DNA of 64,000 nucleotides from the NCBI GenBank assembly GCA_002395065.1, contig DGVS01000007.1, positions 77,466 to 141,465 on the forward strand, given 5' to 3'. This DNA is from Caryophanales bacterium UBA4278. GTDB taxonomy: Bacteria; Bacillota_I; Bacilli_A; RFN20; CAG-826. Position 1 is the stretch's first letter, and each line of letters opens with the position of its first letter. A model generated the notes under the pieces. That model was not told the DNA's origin, ran no database searches, and saw only the letters and a list, made by a program, of their open reading frames with translations. The position numbers and the translations under genes were made by a program. Below, one piece after another: positions 17,001 through 24,577 of the stretch.

Positions 17001-18664
17001 CAGAAGTTTCAACAATTGTTGTTAACGCTAAGTTATATCGTTCAGATAAATCTGCTACATTGGATGTAAATTCAACCGGCGCTCAAAGTGTTGGTTCATC
17101 ATTCACTGACTACACATATACCATTGATGACACAATTACTTCTATTACCCTCGGATCAACAAAATATATTTGGATTTCTGGCGTGACTGTGAATATCAAG
17201 AATTCAACACCTATAAATCCAACATCCATCTCGATTGATCCATCAAGCCTTGAATTAGGAAAAGGTGGAAACAGAAACTTAATTGTTAATTACACCCCAT
17301 CAAATGCTAACCAAAATAAGGAAGTTACCTGGACTCGTTATAGTGGTAGTTCTAATATTTCTGTTGATCAGAATGGTTTGGTTACCGTTTCTTCAAATGC
17401 TTCAGTTGGAAATAGCGCGGTAATTCGTGCAACATTAACTAATTTAACAAGCATTTATGCACAGTGCACAGTTACTGTCACAGATGTACAAAAAGCTAAA
17501 TACACAGTTCTCTTGTATCTCTGTGGATCAACCCTTGAATATGGTAAGAATAATTCTGGAAACTATCAACTTTGGGGTTCCGCAACCGATGATATGAGAG
17601 AGATTCTCAACGCGTCTGGAACATACAAAAGTGATGTCAACATTGTTGTTGAAACAGGCGGCTCGAAGAAATGGGAAACTACCTATGGCGTTTCTAAGGA
17701 CAAATTAGAGGTCCGACATGTCTCTGGAAGTTCTTATGTTAAGGATTCTCCAAGTACTATTACTACTCAAGCAAACATGGGTGAAGCATCAACGCTTCAG
17801 ACATTCCTTGAATACGGTTTAACAACTTATCCAGCCGATAAGACAGCTTTGATTCTTTGGGATCACGGCGGTGCTATGACAGGTGTTTGTTGTGATGATA
17901 ACTATAGTATGGAATGTTTGACAGCGGCTGAAGTCAAATCTGCCGTTAGCGGAGCCCTATCTAATTGTGGAATGTCTGGACAAAAACTTGAATGGATTGG
18001 TTACGATGCATGTTTAATGGGTGTTGCTGATATTGCGTCAATCAACTCTGATTACTTTAATTACATGGTTGCATCTCAAGAATCAGAACCTGGTGATGGT
18101 TGGGATTATACAACTTGGGTTTCTAGCCTGTATAACAATCCAACTAATACAAGAACAGTCCTTGATAGTATTACAACTAGTTACCGAGCACAGTATGTTG
18201 GTGGAACATACACAAATGATGCTACACTTGCAGCTTATGATTTATCATGTATGTCAGCTTTTACAACTGCTTTCGAGAATTTTGCTTCTCATGTAAGTGG
18301 AAGTTGGTCTGGCTTAACGACAGCTTATGATAATTCGCTTAAGTTTGGCATCGATGATGATAATGATTATATGTACGGTATTGCTGATATGAAGAGCTTT
18401 ATAAATAATGCTAATACTCAAATTAATGGAATATCTACATATACCTCAGCTGTGTTAACAGCATTAAATAATCTCGTTATTTACAATAAATACTGCACAG
18501 CTTATACAAGTTCTACTGGTTATCCGTGTGGTGTTTGTGTGTTCATAGCTCATCTTGATAACAGTTACAAACCTTATACAAGAAAAGCTGAATACACGAC
18601 AAACGATACGAAATTTACTACATGGAGAAATATTAATATCAGTAATGGTTCTTGGGGATCATAA
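14093..18664 (+). CDS. Secreted clostripain-family (C11) cysteine protease with Ig-like domains
   Basis: 1523 residues. Basic N terminus and signal segment (about 10-40). The order is: an unnamed beta module, lectin-like module 1 (about 180-330), a Listeria-Bacteroides-type repeat (TITYMSNGGTGTMEP near 340), lectin-like module 2, four Big_2 domains (about 565-895, each ending in GTATIT...CTVTVT-like strands), a second unnamed module and one more Big_2-like domain. The peptidase C11 domain (about 1135-1520) has catalytic His1258 in LWDHGGA and Cys1307 in DACLMG. There is no C-terminal anchor, so it is probably released or retained by its repeats. C11 enzymes cut after Arg/Lys. It probably feeds peptides to the Opp system. 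Confidence 0.87.
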   Translation: MKNLFKTRRTKIYLGIIASAVFAVTIALFANFKPSLFRNASAANDYTITFNRNNGGAGFPSSYGSGTNSSGHTSRGNQISFTYNNAKSTSGKFCTLANGGYLYNLTAITGLESVEIGFSGGSLSLYSSKSTTFDGDAESLTTESALSIAANYDYFKLVASGETAIEYIKVFYTCSAREEQSYYVKVNETSQVTSGQYLIVYESGSVALNLQTEEDVANNGTSVTIVEDKIESTSATDVLAFTLDDTNGSLLAPCGKYITHTGSKNTLNFSDSAVGHDISVEDGVANIEVTSQSYHIAYNNNTDQKRFRYYLNSAANVALFKLNGESGGGTVVTNYTITYMSNGGTGTMEPTSGTNPVVASCSFTAPSGQEFSKWNTAANGSGTDVAVGTALSADTTLYAIWEASSSGGSSTFELFSGTIEEGDYIITYDDCAMNTTVTSTRLQYYSVTPVNDVITDPSDDIIWHIAKSGNYWTLYNEEVEAYVASTGAKNKAQMLEDGTDDKSLWSITGSETYEFVNKQNASSGVNANLRKNGTYGFACYSSSTGGELTLYKSVEATPQGPISVSGVSLNHVSAEITNETGIQLSATISPNNATNQNVSWSSDKPGIASVDQSGNVTGVSAGTAIITVTTEDGNKTATCEVTVTMIVHVTGVSLDHTSLDLHPGEQDSLTATVSPSNASNKNVTWSTNASSVATVNNGTVTAVSAGTATITITTVDGSKTAQCTVTVTNIAVTGISLNKNSLTLDRPGSETLTATIAPSNASNKNVNWSSGNTNVATVSGGTVTAVGTGTTIITATSAADNTKYATCTVTVNPVNVSSVSLNKNALSLGVGAKETLTATVSPSNADNTNINWSTSDSGVATVTNGEVTGVAAGTATITATSAADSSKKATCTVTVTSQSPVSSYTIEFKVGTGDGSTLSDTTENSTYIESGSEYVNSISYANKVYGPGSYGLKLGASSSAGSLTLSIDSTEVSTIVVNAKLYRSDKSATLDVNSTGAQSVGSSFTDYTYTIDDTITSITLGSTKYIWISGVTVNIKNSTPINPTSISIDPSSLELGKGGNRNLIVNYTPSNANQNKEVTWTRYSGSSNISVDQNGLVTVSSNASVGNSAVIRATLTNLTSIYAQCTVTVTDVQKAKYTVLLYLCGSTLEYGKNNSGNYQLWGSATDDMREILNASGTYKSDVNIVVETGGSKKWETTYGVSKDKLEVRHVSGSSYVKDSPSTITTQANMGEASTLQTFLEYGLTTYPADKTALILWDHGGAMTGVCCDDNYSMECLTAAEVKSAVSGALSNCGMSGQKLEWIGYDACLMGVADIASINSDYFNYMVASQESEPGDGWDYTTWVSSLYNNPTNTRTVLDSITTSYRAQYVGGTYTNDATLAAYDLSCMSAFTTAFENFASHVSGSWSGLTTAYDNSLKFGIDDDNDYMYGIADMKSFINNANTQINGISTYTSAVLTALNNLVIYNKYCTAYTSSTGYPCGVCVFIAHLDNSYKPYTRKAEYTTNDTKFTTWRNINISNGSWGS

Positions 18665-19072
18665 CTAAACTTTAAAAAAGATAAGCCGATATGAAAGGTA
18701 ACCTTTCCAATGTCTATGATTTGGGGTACATTTCAATGATTGGTTTCTAAAGCAACTTTAACAACGAATCTAAAATCCTTGGTTGTTCTCTTTATGTGCA
18801 TAAAGAAACTATTTCTTTCATGGTTTATAGACGCGCTAATGTGATACAACTCCTTTCTATCAGCAATGATAAATCGATCATGGAAGGTATTCTTTTCAAT
18901 TAACTTAGTCGCCTATAACCTTGCACAAAAAGGCAGAGGCTTGCAAAAGGGCTTGTGTATGTACTGGCTAAATAGTGCTCAGTACTCCGATGTTAGTACC
19001 TATTACACAACAAGCGAAACTCGTTTAACAACTTGGAGATCATTCTGTGTTAATAAAGGTACACACGCTTAA
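18665..19072 (+). pseudogene. Remnant of a second clostripain-type protein
   Basis: After the C11 gene's stop, decayed sequence still resembles the C11 C-terminal region. A VYDLGYISMI-like stretch near 18710 recalls AAYDLSCMSAF of the intact gene. The last 45 codons, ending at TAA 19070-19072, read GLCMYWLNSAQYS and YYTTSETRLTTWRSF, matching GVCVFIAHLDNSY and YTTNDTKFTTWRNI of the intact copy. Stops interrupt every frame in between. This is a truncated tandem duplicate, with an insertion sequence directly after it. Confidence 0.65.
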
Positions 19073-19143
19073 TCAATAACCAAACTAAAAGCGAGACCTT
19101 GTTGGTGAACTAGTCAAGCGAAAGTAGACAATTCAAATAAGTC

Positions 19144-19989
19144 CTAATACCCCATGTCATGTTTATATTGATGTGGGGTTTTATATTGCAATGCATATGC
19201 TGGACGTTCGTGATTGAACCAATGTATGTATGCCTTGATAAACTTGTTTATATCATCACAATGTTTCAAATCAAAATCATAAAACATCTCATCTTTCATC
19301 CAACCGTTAATTGATTCCATAATTGGATTATCTGTTGGAGTTCCTACTCGAGACATTGAATGTTTCATGTTAATATTAGTTAGAAGCTCATTATAGCTTC
19401 TGGAAGAATAAACCGAACCTTGGTCTGCGTGAAGAATGGTAACCTGGTCAGTTTGTTCTTTTTTAATTAGTTTTATTACTTCTTTAAGTCCATCGTGATA
19501 TGTTCTTGGATCGCCCTCTCTAGAACTAAGCCCGTAAGATACTATTTCGTTATTGAATGTATCCAAATGTAACGTTAATTCGTGACGATTCCCTTTGTAA
19601 TGGAATATGGTCATATCTGACACAATGATTTCATACGGTTTAGATGCATTCCAATTCCCACAAATAAGGTTTGTGAATCCTAGTTTTTCCTCTTTGGGTC
19701 TTTTCCATTTAATCCTAGGAGCTTCTGATTTAATTCCTGCATATTTGCAACATACATGAACATAATTTGGTTTTAATATGAGTCCGTATTTTTGCTTTAA
19801 ATAAGCTGAGATCCATCGATATCCATGGGTTTTATGTTTGTTATGAACCTCTTGAATAATCTTAAGATTATCTTCCCTTCTTTTTACCCATTCTGGCTTA
19901 TTAACCCGTCTTTGTTTCCATTTATAATATACGCTCCTATTAACACCCATAATTGAACATAGAAATTTAACCGGATATTTATTTGACAA
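19144..19989 (-). CDS. IS3-family transposase OrfB (DDE integrase)
   Basis: 281 residues from a TTG. The frame is open further upstream to about 20070 and encodes WSKKRIRYYQQKEFEIIELL, typical of an OrfAB fusion made by -1 frameshifting, so the natural product probably begins in orfA. HTH_21 region (GVNRSVYYKW), then an rve-type DDE core: SDMT (first Asp), HADQGS (second Asp) and NPIMESINGWMK (Glu). It appears intact. Confidence 0.85.
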   Translation of the reverse strand: MSNKYPVKFLCSIMGVNRSVYYKWKQRRVNKPEWVKRREDNLKIIQEVHNKHKTHGYRWISAYLKQKYGLILKPNYVHVCCKYAGIKSEAPRIKWKRPKEEKLGFTNLICGNWNASKPYEIIVSDMTIFHYKGNRHELTLHLDTFNNEIVSYGLSSREGDPRTYHDGLKEVIKLIKKEQTDQVTILHADQGSVYSSRSYNELLTNINMKHSMSRVGTPTDNPIMESINGWMKDEMFYDFDLKHCDDINKFIKAYIHWFNHERPAYALQYKTPHQYKHDMGY

Positions 19990-19997
19990 GAGTTCGA

Positions 19998-20405
19998 TTA
20001 TTTCGAATTCTTTTTGCTGATAATAACGTATTCTTTTCTTCGACCAACTCCTTTCGCTAAATAACCTTTTTTAATCGTTCACACTCAACTTCCTTTTTGG
20101 CTAATTCAAGTCTTAATCTTTCAACTTCTGTGAGATTCTTTTTAACATACAACGCTGAATATGGGTTACCAGATCCACATTTACCTGTTTTAGATTTTAA
20201 GCCATCAATACCATCTTTTTCATATGCGCGAACCCATTTGCCAATGGTCGTATCGCTAATACCAAGTTCGTCACCTATTTTTTTTAAAAGGGATATTCTC
20301 GTTAATACATCTAAGAACAATTTGTTCTTTTTCAATAGGAGATCGCATATTGTTTTTTGTTCCTCTTGGGCGACCTCTGATTGCTCTGTCTTTCTTTTTA
20401 GACAT
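19998..20405 (-). pseudogene. IS3-family OrfA, frame-disrupted at homopolymers
   Basis: The start ATG at 20405 follows AAAAGGAGG and reads MSKKKDRAIRGRPRGTKNN, a typical OrfA N terminus, but that frame ends at TGA 20271-20273. The helix-turn-helix (IGDELGISDTTIGKWVRAYE) and leucine-zipper part lie in the next frame, entered within an A8 run (about 20274-20281). The natural tail, GYLAKGVGRRKEYV, is back in the first frame after an A6 run, ending at 19998. Two 1-nt indels, or transcriptional slippage on the A runs, would explain this. Confidence 0.65.
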
Positions 20406-20523
20406 AATTGCCTCCTTTTCATAATCATACTAAAAGAAAAAGTAGACCGCATTTTTTATACGTGTCTACTTTTATCTTATCGGAGCACCGATCGGCCTCG
20501 CCTTTTAGTTTGGTTATTATTTC

Positions 20524-20940
20524 TTACTGACAATACTCTGGTAACAATTTTAAGAAATCTTCTGGAAGAATCGCTTTTACTTTTGAGTTCGCAAAATGTT
20601 TGATATTTCGTGTAATGATGAAATCAGCATTGATTCTAGAAGATGTTTCATCAAGAAGAGCATCTTCAAAATCATTTATCTTTGATAAATATGCTGCATT
20701 AACATCCATGACCGTGGAATCACATAAGTGAACACCATTAAGTAAATCAAAAGTCATTGATTTTGTTTTTACTTGGTCGTGAGTGTATTTCTTTAGTAAG
20801 TAAAAGATGTCTGTTAATGCTTTAACACTAATCACTCCTAAGAAGACGTCACAAGCCGAAGCATAAATAATCTTTTGCGCAGTTTTTGAAAATGGTTGTC
20901 TTGATTGTAAAGCATCAAGAACAACACATGTATCAATCAT
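20524..20940 (-). CDS. PIN-domain toxin (VapC-like)
   Basis: 138 residues from ATG 20940, which gives the usual MIDT start; an ATG at 20949 is also possible. PIN-fold acidic residues are visible in MIDTCVVLD, in the NDFEDALLDE segment and in the NADFIITRNIKHF segment near the C terminus. PIN toxins are Mg-dependent ribonucleases. It overlaps the upstream Phd-like antitoxin gene by about 8 bp, so translation is probably coupled. The IS element abuts its stop codon without changing the C terminus much. Confidence 0.8.
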   Translation of the reverse strand: MIDTCVVLDALQSRQPFSKTAQKIIYASACDVFLGVISVKALTDIFYLLKKYTHDQVKTKSMTFDLLNGVHLCDSTVMDVNAAYLSKINDFEDALLDETSSRINADFIITRNIKHFANSKVKAILPEDFLKLLPEYCQ

Positions 20941-21169
20941 TCCAACCATGTTGTTTGATTCTTTCTTTATAAGCATCTTCTAGAGATGCATCATTTGGAA
21001 GAACACCAAATAATGATTCGACTGAACTGATCCGACTTTCATTAACTGGTGAAAATTTTGACCAAATTTTTCCATTTTTTGTTACAAAAATAGTGGTTGT
21101 GCGCGATAGCTCTAAATAATAACCAAGGTTTTTCTTTAATTCTGTAGCTGTAATTGACATAGTTTTCAT
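20933..21169 (-). CDS. Phd/YefM-like antitoxin
   Basis: 78 residues. SITATELKKNLGYYLELSRT followed by IFVTKNGKIWSKFSPV is the Phd/YefM-type N-terminal DNA-binding fold. The C-terminal part (SLEDAYKERIKQHGWND) is the expected toxin-wrapping tail. GGAG lies 6 bp upstream of the ATG. It pairs with the PIN toxin downstream. Two palindromes upstream (21185-21222) are likely its operator. Confidence 0.75.
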   Translation of the reverse strand: MKTMSITATELKKNLGYYLELSRTTTIFVTKNGKIWSKFSPVNESRISSVESLFGVLPNDASLEDAYKERIKQHGWND

Positions 21170-21184
21170 ATCTCCATTGTAAAA

Positions 21185-21222
21185 GTAAATCGCACGATTT
21201 ACAAAACAAATCGTACGAATTT
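21185..21222 (-). promoter_or_regulatory. Operator palindromes of PIN toxin-antitoxin operon
   Basis: GTAAATCG-CA-CGATTTAC (21185-21202) is an 18-bp palindrome. A related AAATCGTACGAATTT follows at about 21208-21222. Two similar sites just upstream of an antitoxin start fit cooperative autorepression. Confidence 0.6.
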
Positions 21223-21287
21223 ATTAAATCTAAGGTGGTCTAACACGATATTTCCTCATACTATCTTTATTCGTAAAAAATGAGGAA

Positions 21288-21325
21288 AAGTGTTCAAAAA
21301 AAGAGAGAAATTTGAACTCTCTCTT
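21288..21325 (-). terminator. Terminator of DtxR/MntR-like gene
   Basis: On the minus strand, stem AGAGAG...CTCTCT with a T7 run after it, placed about 25 bp past the regulator's stop codon. Confidence 0.7.
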
Positions 21326-21350
21326 CTTTAATTAACAAAGTTAATTATTT

Positions 21351-21731
21351 TTAATCAATTTTTCCAATGACGTTTTCAATGTGCTTCTTAATGATTTGCC
21401 ACGTCTCATCAGAGAAGTCATGTTCTAATTTACACGCGTCTTCATACGCCGTTTCTTCAGAGACACCGAGACTTACAAGTAACTTCGCGACTTTTTTATG
21501 TCTTTCATAAACCTTGGAAGCAATGTTGTAACCTTCTTCAGTTAGATGGATGTGCCCTTTTTGATCAATCTTAATCAATTTCTCATCAGATAGTTTTGTC
21601 ATGGCAATCGAAACTGAAGGTTTAGAAAAACTCATCGCCCGTGCAACATCAATTGAACGCACAAAATCTTTTTCATTAGAAACTTGGAGGATGGCTACTA
21701 AATAGTCCTCACGAGATTCATGTTTTCTCAT
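21351..21731 (-). CDS. DtxR/MntR-family metal-dependent regulator
   Basis: 126 residues from ATG 21731; an in-frame TTG seven codons upstream is less likely. The winged helix-turn-helix spans about residues 5-65 (SREDYLVAILQV, FSKPSVSIAMTKL, IHLTEEG). A metal-binding and dimerisation helix region follows (VYERHKKVAKLL, then DACKLEHDFSDETW), with the Cys, Glu and His expected of ligands. There is no SH3 domain, which fits MntR-size proteins. The metal is probably Mn or Fe. A CDF metal exporter lies about 1.1 kb away, and a palindrome in the shared promoter region is a likely target. Confidence 0.85.
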   Translation of the reverse strand: MRKHESREDYLVAILQVSNEKDFVRSIDVARAMSFSKPSVSIAMTKLSDEKLIKIDQKGHIHLTEEGYNIASKVYERHKKVAKLLVSLGVSEETAYEDACKLEHDFSDETWQIIKKHIENVIGKID

Positions 21732-21795
21732 ATGGTGATTAGATATTAACAAATTTAAATATTAAAACAAGAGTCTCTTTTCTCCTCTCTTAACA

Positions 21796-21824
21796 TTGAA
21801 ATATTAATATTTCATACGTATAAT
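21796..21824 (+). promoter_or_regulatory. Promoter with overlapping palindromic operator
   Basis: TTGAAA (21796-21801), 17 bp, TATAAT (21819-21824). The perfect palindrome GAAATATTAATATTTC (21798-21813) covers the -35 end and spacer. The ATG of the lipoprotein is only 8 bp after the -10, so the transcript would be leaderless. The site is well placed for the divergent DtxR/MntR-like regulator. Confidence 0.6.
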
Positions 21825-21832
21825 ATTAAGCA

Positions 21833-22855
21833 ATGAAAAAAGCAGTTATTCTTCCTTTGTTAGTTGTTTCTCTTCTTCTAGGCGGGTGTAAAACAACACC
21901 GAAAAAGAAGACATCCAAAGGAAGTTCAATCCATTCTGAAACGACTTCTCATGAAGGAGACTCATCTAGCCAAGTCGCTATATCATCAGGCACCTCTTTA
22001 ACGACGCAAATTCCTCCAAGCAGCAGTTTGAGTGGAACATCATCAAGTTCTTCTGAAATTGATCCTCCTGGGGGAGAGGTCTTTGAGGGAATTTTTATTC
22101 GTTGGTATCCAGAAACTGTTAAAGTTAGTTCAACAAAATCATCCGCTACAATTGTTGATGTTGTTTATGCTGAAGGTCACTCTGGCGAAGAATTTGATAA
22201 CCCTTTAACCTGGGACACATCTGATCACTCGATCGCAGAAGCCGACCAATATGGTCGAATTACCGCGAAACAAAAAGGAATTGTGACTTTAACCTGTACA
22301 ACAATTGTCGATAATTTATCTGCATCGTGTCGTATTGTTTGTTATAACAACGATTCTGATTTTAACAAAACTTGGAATCGACTTGGTGCTAGTGACAACC
22401 TTCAATCAGGAGACCAATTAATTATCGCTTGTCCGGAGTTTAATAAAGCAGCAACAACCGAATCTACTGGAAGTTATCTTCATGCTACCAGCGTTACATA
22501 TAATAGTGATAAATCACAAATAACCGATGCTTCTGGTGCAGCAAAATTCATCTTAGGAGAGGATTATCGAGGTAGAGAAGGTTATAACCTTGAAGTTCCA
22601 GAACTTGCTGAACCTTATTTAGCGTTTACAAACGAAGCTAAAATCCACTGGGAAAACCAGCCAAAGAAGTCTAATACCTTATGGTATATTTCCTTTGATT
22701 TAGATAATAATGTTTGGGATATGAGAACTGTCACCATCGGTGATGGTTGGATGATGTATAACCATGATAAAGATGGTTTTGCTCCATACCAAAATAGTGA
22801 AACAGAGATGATGAAAGTGATGACGCTTTATCGTCTAACTTATACATTAAAATAA
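21833..22855 (+). CDS. Lipoprotein with Big_2 domain and lectin-like module
   Basis: 340 residues. Signal peptide with lipobox LLGGC (Cys19), then a Lys- and Ser/Thr-rich linker (20-80), a Big_2-like domain (about 85-175: WDTSDHSIAEADQYGRITAK) and a C-terminal module (about 180-340) opening with SGDQLIIAC and ending MTLYRL. This module resembles those in the large nuclease and clostripain-like proteins. No catalytic motif is seen. It may bind carbohydrate or other surface ligands (inference). It is possibly controlled by metal through the divergent regulator. It converges on the CDF gene with a 10-bp gap and no terminator. Confidence 0.7.
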   Translation: MKKAVILPLLVVSLLLGGCKTTPKKKTSKGSSIHSETTSHEGDSSSQVAISSGTSLTTQIPPSSSLSGTSSSSSEIDPPGGEVFEGIFIRWYPETVKVSSTKSSATIVDVVYAEGHSGEEFDNPLTWDTSDHSIAEADQYGRITAKQKGIVTLTCTTIVDNLSASCRIVCYNNDSDFNKTWNRLGASDNLQSGDQLIIACPEFNKAATTESTGSYLHATSVTYNSDKSQITDASGAAKFILGEDYRGREGYNLEVPELAEPYLAFTNEAKIHWENQPKKSNTLWYISFDLDNNVWDMRTVTIGDGWMMYNHDKDGFAPYQNSETEMMKVMTLYRLTYTLK

Positions 22856-22865
22856 GATTATTTAA

Positions 22866-23969
22866 TTAGTCAGAGAAATCAGTATCCTGCACAACAAAGA
22901 ATGTATAAGCAGGATACTTTTCTTTAAGTAAAGAAATAATTGAAGCAATCTTTTCTTGCGGTTTGTCATATTTAAAATCAAAGATTAAATCAAAAGTAAT
23001 GAGTTTCTTTTCTTCGTCAAGATAGAAACCATGGACTTGGATAATATCTTGGTCTTTCTTAACTAAATCATAGACAAAATCTTTGATTTCCTTTACTTCT
23101 GGATTAGTTTCATTTGTGGCATAGATTCCAACAGTAAGAACCGCGCCAGTTTCGGCATAAACTTTGGCGGCGATACTTCTAGTTAAGTGGTGGATTTCAA
23201 CCGCGTTCATCTTGTCATCTACTTCAATATGAATCGACGCAATGATTCTTTCAGTACCATAATTATTAATAATCAGGTCATATGCCCCTTTAACTTCCTT
23301 AAAGGAACAAACTAAACGTTTAATTGTATCGATTTCTTCTTGGGATGCTCTTTCTCCAATGATGAGAGAAATTCCATCATGAAGAATCTCATAAGATGTC
23401 TTAAGAATAAATAATCCGATTAAGATACCGATGTATCCTTCAATGTTGATTCCCCAAATAAGAGAAGTTCCTATACCGATTAATGTTGCTACTGAAAGTA
23501 ATGCATCAAAAAACGCATCTTTTCCGCTCGCTTTTAAAGGTTCTGAATTAACTTTCTTACCAATTTTTGTAAAGTAGAAAGAAACAACAATTTTGACGAT
23601 AATTGCGGCACCAATAACAATTAACGAAGCAATACTATGTTCAACTACTGGATTTTCAATTAACGATTTAATGGATTCATAAATCGCCATCACTCCAGCA
23701 GCCAAAACAATCATCCCAATAATCAAACTTGTTAAATACTCAACACGTCCATGACCATATGGATGTTTTTTATCTGGTTTTTTATTGGACAGTTTTGTGC
23801 CAATAATCGTGATCATACTAGATAAGGAATCGGATAAGTTATTTATGGCGTCTGTAATAATCGCAACACTATGTGCAATAACACCAATAATAGCTTTGCC
23901 AATCACAAGAAAAATATTGGCAAGAATTCCAACAATACTGGTGCGAATAATAGTTTTCTCTCGATTCAT
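22866..23969 (-). CDS. CDF-family metal cation efflux protein
   Basis: 367 residues with six membrane helices in the first 220. The metal sites are visible: TDAINNLSDS in helix 2 (about 39-48), the HPYGHGR loop (about 69-75), and KASGKDAFFDALLS in helix 5. The cytoplasmic C-terminal domain is longer than in FieF/CzcD (about 150 residues). Exports divalent metals such as Zn, Fe or Mn by proton exchange. It lies 21 bp downstream of the glutathione peroxidase on the same strand, suggesting a metal/oxidative-stress unit. The 21-bp gap consists almost entirely of the dispersed motif. Confidence 0.85.
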   Translation of the reverse strand: MNREKTIIRTSIVGILANIFLVIGKAIIGVIAHSVAIITDAINNLSDSLSSMITIIGTKLSNKKPDKKHPYGHGRVEYLTSLIIGMIVLAAGVMAIYESIKSLIENPVVEHSIASLIVIGAAIIVKIVVSFYFTKIGKKVNSEPLKASGKDAFFDALLSVATLIGIGTSLIWGINIEGYIGILIGLFILKTSYEILHDGISLIIGERASQEEIDTIKRLVCSFKEVKGAYDLIINNYGTERIIASIHIEVDDKMNAVEIHHLTRSIAAKVYAETGAVLTVGIYATNETNPEVKEIKDFVYDLVKKDQDIIQVHGFYLDEEKKLITFDLIFDFKYDKPQEKIASIISLLKEKYPAYTFFVVQDTDFSD

Positions 23970-23990
23970 AAAATTACCAGCAATTTTCGG

Positions 23991-24470
23991 TTATTTCTTT
24001 AATTCTGCAATGATTTTTTCTTCGAAGGATGATGGTTTAGCAATTGGTTCAAAACGCTCGACAAAATTACCATCTTTTCCAATTAAGAATTTGGTAAAGT
24101 TCCATTTCACTTTTTTTACTTTGCCCTTTTCATTTTGCTTACAAAGATAAACGAATAATGGATCAGCGTTATCTCCGTTTACTTCAACCTTTTTAAATCT
24201 TGGGAATTTAGTTCCGAAGTTTAAACTACAGAAACTATTAATTTCTTCATCACTTCCTGGAGCTTGGTGGAAGAATTGGTTGCATGGGAAATCAAGAATT
24301 TCAAATCCTTGATCGGCATATTTTTCGTAAAGTTCTTCAAGCTCAGAATATTGTTTGGTAAATCCGCATTTTGTTGCGGTGTTAACAATTAAAAGAACTT
24401 TTCCTTTATATTTTGACAAAGAGCAATCTTCGCCCTTTTGATCTTTTACAGTAAAATCATAAATGTTCAT
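23991..24470 (-). CDS. Glutathione peroxidase-family thiol peroxidase
   Basis: 159 residues, usual length. Active-site Cys in NTATKCGFT (Cys about 35), FPCNQF, and WNFTKFL for the catalytic Gln/Trp/Asn set. It is a Cys enzyme, not a selenoprotein; such bacterial proteins usually take electrons from thioredoxin. I prefer the second of two adjacent ATGs, which sits 7 bp after AGGAG. First gene of an operon with the CDF exporter. Confidence 0.9.
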   Translation of the reverse strand: MNIYDFTVKDQKGEDCSLSKYKGKVLLIVNTATKCGFTKQYSELEELYEKYADQGFEILDFPCNQFFHQAPGSDEEINSFCSLNFGTKFPRFKKVEVNGDNADPLFVYLCKQNEKGKVKKVKWNFTKFLIGKDGNFVERFEPIAKPSSFEEKIIAELKK

Positions 24471-24577
24471 CATTTTTCTCCTATTGAGTAACTAAATAAT
24501 AGACAATATTTTTAGAAAAATAAAATTAAACTTACACGCATATTAATAATAATGTATATTGTTAGAGGAGCCTAACT

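Larger units (their letters stand above)
19073..20522 (-). mobile_element. IS3-family (IS150-like) insertion sequence
   Basis: The ends are imperfect inverted repeats: AATAACCAAACTAAAAG at 19075-19091 matches the complement of 20502-20518, and the similarity continues inward through CGAG.CC, GGTG and AAAGTAGACA. Inside are orfA and orfB on the minus strand. CTTA at 19069-19072 and 20523-20526 could be a 4-bp target duplication, but this is uncertain. The element lies between the protease remnant and the PIN toxin stop codon. Confidence 0.8.

Noticed and set aside
20097..20603. Plus-strand frame of 168 codons across the IS end
   Set aside because: It spans the IS orfA complement, the inverted repeat and the PIN toxin end; an artefact of joined sequences.
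22866..24470. CDF exporter and peroxidase as a selenoprotein or redox-sensing unit
   Set aside because: The peroxidase codon at the active site is Cys, and no SECIS-like element is visible; ordinary operon pairing is enough.
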